A DNA stretch of 10,847 nucleotides from positions 1 to 10,847 of the forward strand of contig PWWM01000088.1 in assembly GCA_003561495.1 (NCBI GenBank). Reading direction: 5' to 3'. The position numbers were made by a program, and so were the translations under genes. Shown piece by piece: positions 5,400 through 10,847 of the stretch. The DNA comes from Gammaproteobacteria bacterium. GTDB taxonomy: Bacteria > Pseudomonadota > Gammaproteobacteria > Xanthomonadales > Wenzhouxiangellaceae. Below the pieces are notes generated by a model, which was not told the DNA's origin, did no database searches, and worked only from the letters and a program-made list of their open reading frames with translations. The first letter of the stretch is position 1. Every line of letters starts with the position of its first letter.

Positions 5400-7265
5400 A
5401 TGACCCGTTCAAACCAATCCAATATCCTGATCCGATTGTGGTCGGGATTCTGGCGTGGCGTAACCGCCCTGCGCATGTTCGTTTTCAATGTGCTGTTCTT
5501 GTTGGTTCTTGCGCTGGTGCTGGCGCTGGTGTTCAGTGGCACCGACAAGCTCGCGCTGGAATCCGATACCACCCTGGTGATGAATCCGCGCGGCATCATC
5601 GTCGAGGAATATGTCGGTTCCCCGGTGGAGCGGGCCATCAACGAGGCGCTTGGACAGGAAGCTCGGCAGACTCGTTTGCGCGATATCGTGGCGGCTCTCG
5701 ACTATGCCGCGGAGGATGACCGCATCACTCAGGTTCTGATCAGCACGGATCGCCTGATCGGCGTGGCCCCCGGTGTGATGCAGGAACTAAGCGACGCATT
5801 CGAACAATTCAGTGCATCGGGCAAGAGCGTGATTGCCTATGGTGGATGGATGGGGCAAGGGCAGTATTTTCTGTCCTCGCTGGCCGACGAGCTGTGGTTG
5901 AACCCGGAAGGTTCGGTGTTGCTGGAAGGCTATGGCTTTTACCGTCAGTATTTTTCCGAAGGGTTGGAAAAGCTCGATGTGGATGTCAACCTGATTCGGG
6001 TCGGTGAATACAAGTCGGCCATGGAGCCGTTCATTCGCTCCGACATGTCGGATGAAGATCGCGAGGCGACCGAGTACTTCCTCGGAGATCTCTGGCAACG
6101 CTACCTGGAAATGGCGGCGCGAAATCGCGGCATGCCGATGGAAATGCTGGCCGACCTGACCGAGAACCTTGGTGACTACCTTGCTCAGGCCGACGGCGAT
6201 ATGGCCAGGATGGCCAAGGAGCAAGGCCTGGTGGACCGGCTGGTGACCCGGCCCGAATTCCGCTCCGAGATGGCCCTGCGGGGCGCACCGGATGATCGCG
6301 ATGGCTTCCGCAGCATTGGCATGGAGAGTTACGTTCAGGGTATGCAGGCACAGATTCGCCGGCCCAAGGATCAGGTCGGTGTGATCGTGGCCCAGGGCTT
6401 GATCACCGAAGGCAACCAGCCGCCGGGCACCATCGGATCTGAATCCACCTCCCGGCTGATTCGCCAGGCACTCAATGATGACGACATCAAGGCCGTTGTG
6501 CTGCGGGTCGACTCCGGCGGTGGCAGCGCGTTTGCCTCGGAGGTCATTCGCCGGGAATTGTTGAGCTTGCGCGATGCCGGCAAACCGGTCGTGGTCAGCA
6601 TGGGCAATGTGGCGGCATCGGGTGGCTACTGGATCGCCATGGGCGCTGATGAAATCTGGGCCTACCCGTCGACGATCACCGGTTCGATCGGGATTTTTGG
6701 CTTTTTCCCGACTTTTCAGAACACATTGGCCAGGATCGGAATCCATACTGATGGTGTGGGCACCACCCCCTATGCTGGCGCGTTGCGATCCGATCGGGCC
6801 ATGGCAGATGAGGTGCGCGAACTGCTCCAGAGCTTTATCGAGAACGGCTACCGCGAGTTCATCGGACTGGTGGCTGAACATCGCGACATGACGCTGGACG
6901 AGGTCGATAGCGTCGCCCAGGGTCGGGTCTGGAGCGGCGCCCAGGCACAACAGCGAGGCTTGATTGATCAGCTCGGGACGCTCGACCAGGCCATCGCCTC
7001 GGCAGCACGCATTGCCGGGCTGGGCGAGGATTACCAGGTCCGATATGTGGAACCCGAACTCAAGCCCTGGCAGCAATTCCTGACCCAGATGGGCGCTCGC
7101 GCCATTACCGCGGCAGGATTCGAGCCGCGCGGCGGCATGCTGGACATGCTGCCCGTCGATGCCCGTGCACGTCTGGTCCGCGATCTGCGCATGCTTTACG
7201 AATCCACCGAAGGTGGCGGGCGTCCGGGCGTGATTGCTCACTGCCTGTGTGACGCGCCCCTGTAA
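5400..7265 (+). CDS. sppA: Signal peptide peptidase SppA, 67K type
   Basis: A 621-residue membrane-anchored serine protease that cuts remnant signal peptides in the cytoplasmic membrane and faces the periplasm. One hydrophobic anchor lies at about residues 24-47. The rest is a tandem duplication of the ClpP-like fold, the N-terminal half about 55-320 and the C-terminal half about 325-590. The catalytic dyad is split between the halves: Lys205 in GEYKSAMEPF and Ser407 in GNVAASGGYWIAMGADEIWA. These match Lys209 and Ser409 of the 618-residue E. coli enzyme, so it should be active. The C-terminus VIAHCLC also fits the family. The frame is open upstream to 5082, through the heptamer array and the MATE 3' end. 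ATG 5400 is preferred because MTRSNQ and the anchor begin there, although the ribosome site is poor. It converges on the lipoprotein gene. Confidence 0.95.
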   Translation: MTRSNQSNILIRLWSGFWRGVTALRMFVFNVLFLLVLALVLALVFSGTDKLALESDTTLVMNPRGIIVEEYVGSPVERAINEALGQEARQTRLRDIVAALDYAAEDDRITQVLISTDRLIGVAPGVMQELSDAFEQFSASGKSVIAYGGWMGQGQYFLSSLADELWLNPEGSVLLEGYGFYRQYFSEGLEKLDVDVNLIRVGEYKSAMEPFIRSDMSDEDREATEYFLGDLWQRYLEMAARNRGMPMEMLADLTENLGDYLAQADGDMARMAKEQGLVDRLVTRPEFRSEMALRGAPDDRDGFRSIGMESYVQGMQAQIRRPKDQVGVIVAQGLITEGNQPPGTIGSESTSRLIRQALNDDDIKAVVLRVDSGGGSAFASEVIRRELLSLRDAGKPVVVSMGNVAASGGYWIAMGADEIWAYPSTITGSIGIFGFFPTFQNTLARIGIHTDGVGTTPYAGALRSDRAMADEVRELLQSFIENGYREFIGLVAEHRDMTLDEVDSVAQGRVWSGAQAQQRGLIDQLGTLDQAIASAARIAGLGEDYQVRYVEPELKPWQQFLTQMGARAITAAGFEPRGGMLDMLPVDARARLVRDLRMLYESTEGGGRPGVIAHCLCDAPL

Positions 7266-7279
7266 ATTGGGCGATAGTT

Positions 7280-7306
7280 CGCCGACCGGTCACTGATCGG
7301 TCGGCG
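7280..7306. terminator. Hairpin between the convergent sppA and lipoprotein genes, possible bidirectional terminator
   Basis: An 11-bp stem pairs 7280-7290 with 7296-7306 (one G-U pair) around a five-base loop. The core arms are GCCGACCG and CGGTCGGC. It begins 15 bp after the sppA stop and contains the stop codon of the minus-strand lipoprotein gene (7290-7292). The stem is strong, but neither side has a real T-tract, so Rho-independent termination is uncertain. The position between two convergent genes supports a 3'-end role. Confidence 0.45.
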
Positions 7307-7640
7307 GTTCCTCGATTCTTGCCGGGGCCATGTATCCCTGGATGCGAGCCAGGGTCTGAAGCTCCGGGATATCACGTTCGAGCACCCGCAGGCGAGCCCG
7401 CTCGACGGCATCCAGGTCGGCCTCGCGCTCCATCAGCGCATCACGCTCACGCTCCAGTTCACCCAGCGCCTGGCCCAGTTGCCAGGCTTCGGCATATTCA
7501 CGTTCTTGGCACAGCGGGGGTGGGTCAATCCCATCCCGGCCGCGTTCGAAGCCTTCGGTGTCAACACATTCAGGCTCTGTGGAACAGCCACCAAGCAGCA
7601 ACCCGGCAGCGGCGATGAGGGCAATCAGGGATCTGTTCAT
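7290..7640 (-). CDS. Small lipoprotein with a predicted coiled coil, function unknown
   Basis: A 116-residue protein with a classic lipoprotein signal: MNRSLIALIAAAGLLLGGC, where Cys19 in the lipobox L-G-G-C would be lipidated. Residue +2 is Ser, not Asp, so the Lol rule predicts the outer membrane. The mature part is about 98 residues. It has a short Cys/Pro-containing segment (Cys25, DPPPLC with Cys44) that could hold a disulfide. A strongly charged Glu/Arg/Leu-rich helix then runs from about 47 to 100 (ALGELERERDALMEREADL), probably coiled coil. I do not recognise the family. It is divergent from the YdjM-like gene with only 50 bp between the starts, and no clear promoter could be placed in that gap. 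Confidence 0.75.
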   Translation of the reverse strand: MNRSLIALIAAAGLLLGGCSTEPECVDTEGFERGRDGIDPPPLCQEREYAEAWQLGQALGELERERDALMEREADLDAVERARLRVLERDIPELQTLARIQGYMAPARIEEPPTDQ

Positions 7641-7690
7641 TCGGGTGTTTTGGTTAAACTCTGGGTTCGACCAATCAGCATAACCGATTC

Positions 7691-8698
7691 ATGGATCCCG
7701 TAACCCAGGGTGTGTTCGGCAGTCTGTGGGCACTGCCGGCAGCGCGTCGCGAGCAAATGCGCAGTGCCGCCGTGGCTGGCTGGCTGGCTGGCATGGCGCC
7801 CGATCTGGATGTATTGATCCGCTCCAGCGAGGACAGCTTGCTGATGATCGAGTATCACCGCCACTTTACCCATTCCCTGGCCTTTATCCCGGTCGGTGGG
7901 CTGGCTGTTGCCCTGGTGTTATGGCCGTTGTTCAGAAAGCGATTCTCGTTCGGCTTGCTCTACCTGTGGTGTTTCCTGGGCTATGCCTCACATGGGTTGC
8001 TGGATGCCTGCACGTCCTATGGGACTTATCTGTTCTGGCCTTTTTCGGATGTTAGAGTCGCTTTCAACTGGATCAGTGTCGTCGATCCCCTCTACACCAT
8101 TCCCTTGCTGACCCTGCTGGTCGTCGGCGTGTGGCGCAGGCGTCATGGGCCGATCACACTGGCCTGGCTCTGGCTGCTGGTCTATATGGGTCTTGGCGCG
8201 ATTCAGAACCACCGCGCCGAGCAGACGCTGGTGGATTGGGCCGATTCCAATGAGATTGCGATCGAGCGGTGGGTGGCCAAGCCGGCCTTTGCCAATCTGG
8301 TCTTGTGGCGGGCCATGATCGATGATGGCCAACAGTTTCACCTGGTCGCCATCCGCAACTTGCCGGGGCGTCAGACCCGCATCTGGTCCGGCGGAGCGGT
8401 GGATCGATTCGGGGTTGAAGGTTTTGATCCGGATACCCGGCTGGGGCATGATCTGGAACGCTTTGATCATTTCTCATCGGGCTGGTTGTTCCGATACCGG
8501 CCCTACGACACCGAAAAGGAGTGGTTCGTCGGTGACTTTCGCTATGCCATCGATCCGGCCAGCCAGCGGCCCCTGTGGGGCGTGAAATTCGATCCAGACA
8601 ATCCCGATGCCCGGGCGCGTTACACTACCCCGCGACGTGTGGTCGAGGAGGAGCGTGCCGCTTTCTTCGATCGACTGCTGGGCCGATATCCGGAATAA
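7691..8698 (+). CDS. YdjM-type membrane-bound metal-dependent hydrolase
   Basis: A 335-residue protein whose N-terminal half matches the YdjM/LexA-binding inner-membrane hydrolase family. It opens MDPVTQGVFGSLWALP and has the metal-site-like residues typical of that family: PDLD (Asp38, Asp40), YHRHFTHS (His56, His58, His61) and ASHGLLDACTSYGT (His101, Asp105). Hydrophobic segments lie at about 64-80, 88-104, 134-148 and 156-172. The C-terminal half, about 175-335, is soluble, begins with a conserved-looking NHRAEQTL and is rich in Trp, Arg and Asp (RIWSGGAVDRFG, GWLFRYRPYDTEKEWFVGDFRYAI). Such a C-terminal domain occurs in longer relatives of the family. The substrate is unknown. ATG 7691 is preferred on homology-like N-terminal residues, as no ribosome site is evident. 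The AGCS gene follows after 45 bp, so the two may be co-transcribed. Confidence 0.85.
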   Translation: MDPVTQGVFGSLWALPAARREQMRSAAVAGWLAGMAPDLDVLIRSSEDSLLMIEYHRHFTHSLAFIPVGGLAVALVLWPLFRKRFSFGLLYLWCFLGYASHGLLDACTSYGTYLFWPFSDVRVAFNWISVVDPLYTIPLLTLLVVGVWRRRHGPITLAWLWLLVYMGLGAIQNHRAEQTLVDWADSNEIAIERWVAKPAFANLVLWRAMIDDGQQFHLVAIRNLPGRQTRIWSGGAVDRFGVEGFDPDTRLGHDLERFDHFSSGWLFRYRPYDTEKEWFVGDFRYAIDPASQRPLWGVKFDPDNPDARARYTTPRRVVEEERAAFFDRLLGRYPE

Positions 8699-8743
8699 CA
8701 ATGACCGTCGGTCGAATCGTTTTCTGACAATCATCAACTGGGG

Positions 8744-10183
8744 ATGGATCGGATGCTTGAACTTGCCACTGATTTTCTTTGGTCGTATGTGCTGGTCGGT
8801 GTACTGGTCGCCATCGGTCTTGCCTTGACCATTGGCTCGCGTTTTGTGCAGTTTCGCTATTTCGGCGAGATGTTTCGCGTGCTCGGGCAGGCCTTCAAGC
8901 ATCACACCGGCCATGTCTCTTCGTTCCAGGCGCTTACGCTGAGCGTTACCGGCCGGGTTGGCGCCGGCAACATCGCCGGGGTCGCCGTTGCCATCACCCT
9001 GGGCGGTCCGGGTGCGGTGTTCTGGATGTGGATGGTCGGCCTGATCGGCATGGCCACCAGTTTTTTCGAGTGTTCCATCGCCCAGGCCTACAAGACCCGC
9101 GACCACCGCACCGGCACCTTCCGCGGCGGCCCCATGTACTACATGCAAAAGGGTCTGGGCAGCCGCAAGCTGGGCATGGTGTTCACCTTGCTGCTGCTGT
9201 TTACCTTCGGCCTGGCGTTTGTTGCCCTGCAGTCGTTTACCGCCTCCTCTTCGCTTGAAGAGGCCTTCGGCATCCCGGTCCACATCACCGGCATCGTGCT
9301 GACCATCGTCATCGGAATCACCATTTTCGGTGGCGTGCAACGCATCAGTCGGGTCACCGAGATCGTTGTTCCGGTGATGGCCATTGCCTACCTGCTGGTG
9401 GCGCTGGGCGTGGTGCTGTTCAATATCACGGCGGTGCCGACGGCCATGGTCGTCATCCTGCAAAGCGCTTTCGGCCTGGAGCAGGCTGTGGGAGGCGGTA
9501 TTGGCGCCGCCATTGCGATGGGCGTGCGTCGTGGCCTGTTCTCCAACGAGGCCGGCCTGGGCAGCGCCCCCAATGTTGCCGCCGTGGCCTATGTGCCGCA
9601 CCCGGTCAACCAGGGGATCGTGCAATCGTTCAGCGTGTTCATCGACACGCTCATCATCTGCACCGCCACGGCCTTCATCATCGTCATGGCCGGCATGCAC
9701 GAGGTTGGTACGGTCGACAACGGCGTGGTGCTCACCCAGTTGGCCCTGCGGGAACATGTCGGGCCCTGGGGCGAGACTTTCGTGAGTGTGTCGCTGATGC
9801 TGTTCGCCTTCAGCTCGATTCTCTACAACTTCTATCTGGGCGAGAATGCCTCTTACTGGATGAACCCGGACAATCGCTGGTTTTTCATCATCTTCCGCGT
9901 GCTGATGCTGGTGCTGATCCTGTGGGGTTCGATGCAGGATCTGACTACCATCTTCAACTTCGCCGACCTGACCATGGCCGTTCTCGCCATAGTCAATCTG
10001 ATTGCCCTGGCGTTTCTGATGAAGATCGGCTTCCGCCTGATGCGTGATTACGATGACCAGTCACGCGCCGGCAAAATCCCGGTGTTTGACCCGGCCAAGT
10101 TCGATGACCTGGACCTCGACCACGATGCCTGGTCCGACGCGGCCAAACTGGTTGAGGATTCTTCATCCCGCAAGAGCACTTAG
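8744..10183 (+). CDS. Sodium:alanine/glycine symporter, AGCS family
   Basis: A 479-residue inner-membrane transporter that takes up alanine, glycine or a related amino acid with Na+ (or H+). About 11 hydrophobic segments are visible. Family hallmarks in order are: TGRVGAGNIAGVAVAITLGGPGAVFWMWMVGL as a composite at about 69-100, FRGGPMYYMQKGLG (126-139), and the diagnostic GVRRGLFSNEAGLGSAPNVAA (260-280). FAFSSILYNFYLGENA follows at 355-369. The length is normal and the tail after about 440 is acidic and soluble. Two starts are possible, ATG 8744 and ATG 8753. A GGGG run at 8740-8743 is well spaced for the second, so the protein may be three residues shorter. The stop codon TAG (10181-10183) touches the first base of the terminal inverted-repeat region. 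Confidence 0.94.
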   Translation: MDRMLELATDFLWSYVLVGVLVAIGLALTIGSRFVQFRYFGEMFRVLGQAFKHHTGHVSSFQALTLSVTGRVGAGNIAGVAVAITLGGPGAVFWMWMVGLIGMATSFFECSIAQAYKTRDHRTGTFRGGPMYYMQKGLGSRKLGMVFTLLLLFTFGLAFVALQSFTASSSLEEAFGIPVHITGIVLTIVIGITIFGGVQRISRVTEIVVPVMAIAYLLVALGVVLFNITAVPTAMVVILQSAFGLEQAVGGGIGAAIAMGVRRGLFSNEAGLGSAPNVAAVAYVPHPVNQGIVQSFSVFIDTLIICTATAFIIVMAGMHEVGTVDNGVVLTQLALREHVGPWGETFVSVSLMLFAFSSILYNFYLGENASYWMNPDNRWFFIIFRVLMLVLILWGSMQDLTTIFNFADLTMAVLAIVNLIALAFLMKIGFRLMRDYDDQSRAGKIPVFDPAKFDDLDLDHDAWSDAAKLVEDSSSRKST

Positions 10184-10223
10184 GATGGTTTTTTGGGGGA
10201 GGGGCGCCGAGTCGCCTTGCCCG
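10183..10223 (+). repeat. Left arm of the outer inverted-repeat pair
   Basis: This 41-bp arm matches the reverse complement of 10797-10835 over 36 of 39 positions, plus one 2-bp gap in a T-run. The inner 21 bp (10202-10222) are an exact inverted copy of 10798-10818. The core is GGCGCCGAGTCGCCTTGC, which can also fold on itself as GGCG, six-base loop, CGCC. The arm begins at the last base of the AGCS stop codon. Confidence 0.85.
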
Positions 10224-10283
10224 CTGTTGCAAACCAAACACGGATGATTTTTTGCCGGGTGGGTATTTGGGAGTTTGGGAGAA

Positions 10284-10323
10284 GCATCGGGTGGTATCCG
10301 ACCGATCACGGCCTGACCGGGTG
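10284..10323 (+). repeat. Left arm of the inner 40-bp inverted-repeat pair
   Basis: This arm starts GCATCGGGTGGTATC and ends CCTGACCGGGTG. It matches the reverse complement of 10461-10500 at 36 of 40 positions with no gap. The match stops sharply at both ends. The differences are at 10288, 10299, 10309 and 10312. Confidence 0.9.
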
Positions 10324-10460
10324 AACGCCTGAGTCGATACTTTCGTGTTAGGTGGCCTTGGGGTCGGTAACGTCTGCGAGTTGCCATTTGCAAGCGGTTT
10401 GACTTCGATTCGACGATGGGCGGCATGGAGGGTCCGGGAAGAACTTACTGCCCGCGGTCG

Positions 10461-10500
10461 CACCCGGTCAGTCCATGATCGGTCAGATACCACCCAATGC
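10461..10500 (-). repeat. Right arm of the inner 40-bp inverted-repeat pair
   Basis: Inverted partner of 10284-10323, separated from it by 137 bp. On the minus strand it starts GCATTGGGTGGTATC and ends ACTGACCGGGTG. No convincing target-site duplication is seen outside the two outer ends. Confidence 0.9.
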
Positions 10501-10766
10501 GACAGTCAGGAGAAGGTTGAGAATTGTGGCGGTGGCTTCGATCTAGCTCCCCCATCAACCCACTCCCAACCGACAAGCGACGAGTGGGCTTGACCGGGGC
10601 CGGGCTTGAGGTGACGGAAGCGGGCACGGCCTTTCCGTTCTTCGAGCACCCGAATGCTCACTAAAGGCAATCCCCTAACCGTTGGATCAAACGCAATTCG
10701 GTCGGCACCAGAACGCCACCAAGCTCAAAGAATCGACCAAACCGTTCACCTCGAGCCCGGCCCCGA

Positions 10767-10835
10767 GCAAGGCGACTCGGCGCCCCGCCCCCACCCCGGG
10801 CAAGGCGACTCGGCGCCCAGCCCCCAAAACCTTCC
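10767..10835 (-). repeat. Two tandem copies of the outer-repeat core, the second being the right outer arm
   Basis: The core GCAAGGCGACTCGGCGCCC occurs at 10767-10785 and again at 10800-10818, exactly 33 bp apart, each followed by a C-rich tract. The second copy, with its flank, is the right outer arm (10797-10835) that pairs with 10183-10223. The window therefore holds three copies of the core: one in plus orientation and two inverted. Confidence 0.85.
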
Positions 10836-10847
10836 AAAAGGGCAATC

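Larger units (their letters stand above)
10184..10847. other. About 660-bp terminal region without a convincing gene, built of nested inverted repeats
   Basis: No open frame here looks like a real protein: the longest are Arg/Ser/Pro-rich, lack ribosome sites and run across the repeats. The plus strand is G-rich at its left edge and C-rich at its right edge, as expected of a large fold-back. An outer inverted pair (10183-10223 and 10797-10835) encloses an inner pair (10284-10323 and 10461-10500) and an extra copy of the outer core at 10767-10785. No tRNA, terminator with T-tract or transposase was seen. The region may continue beyond the window. Confidence 0.7.

Noticed and set aside
5787..7241. 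484-codon open frame on the minus strand opposite sppA
   Set aside because: It is rich in His, Gly and Gln, has no domain I recognise and lies fully antisense to a clear sppA. It is a shadow frame of GC-rich coding DNA.
8474..9757. 427-codon open frame on the minus strand opposite the AGCS gene
   Set aside because: Composition is His/Gly/Asp/Gln-rich without any domain, and it is antisense to an unmistakable transporter.
10189..10253. Intrinsic terminator after the AGCS gene (T6 runs at 10189-10194 and about 10248-10253)
   Set aside because: No stable GC-rich stem lies directly before either T-run; the hairpin-prone core lies after the first run and well before the second.
9993..10593. Open frames of 80-166 codons across the terminal region, on both strands
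   Set aside because: They are Arg/Ser/Pro-rich, cross the inverted repeats (giving RSDTT from both arms) and have no ribosome sites, so I treat the region as non-coding.
10675..10710. tRNA-like 3' end (a TTCG followed by GGCACCA) and an integron attC-like GTTGGAT core
   Set aside because: No cloverleaf can be built and no T-arm consensus is present. For attC the paired R-Y-Y-Y-AAC site and the fold-back are missing.

Overview
The window is about 10.8 kb of GC-rich chromosomal DNA. It is densely packed with housekeeping-type genes, and the gaps between them are rich in repeats. The gene content points to a Gammaproteobacterium: a bacterial-type AspRS, a full-length 67K-type SppA, a NorM-type MATE exporter, an AGCS symporter and a lipobox lipoprotein. 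A GTAG-headed palindrome (REP) after aspS is of a kind best known from xanthomonads, stenotrophomonads and pseudomonads, so a xanthomonad-related lineage is possible. That placement is inference and cannot be settled from this window.

Layout, left to right: the 3' part of aspS (+); a REP-like hairpin and a degenerate heptamer array; a small alpha/beta hydrolase of lipase/PGAP1-like type (-); a divergent gap carrying a good sigma32-type promoter; an Hsp20 small heat-shock protein (+); a fold-back heptamer element; an M17 aminopeptidase (+); a MATE exporter (+); a 230-bp gap with two adjacent perfect heptamer arrays; sppA (+); a strong hairpin between convergent genes; a small lipoprotein (-); a YdjM-type membrane metal-dependent hydrolase (+); an AGCS amino-acid:cation symporter (+); and finally about 660 bp with no convincing gene but with nested inverted repeats.

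The genes do not form an obvious single pathway. There is a loose theme of protein quality control and turnover (Hsp20, M17 aminopeptidase, SppA) and of membrane transport (MATE, AGCS). I found no defence system, phage, toxin-antitoxin pair, CRISPR array, tRNA or rRNA. The less ordinary content is intergenic: one heptamer family appears at three sites in three arrangements (degenerate tandem, inverted fold-back, perfect tandem), and the terminal region has one inverted-repeat pair nested inside another.
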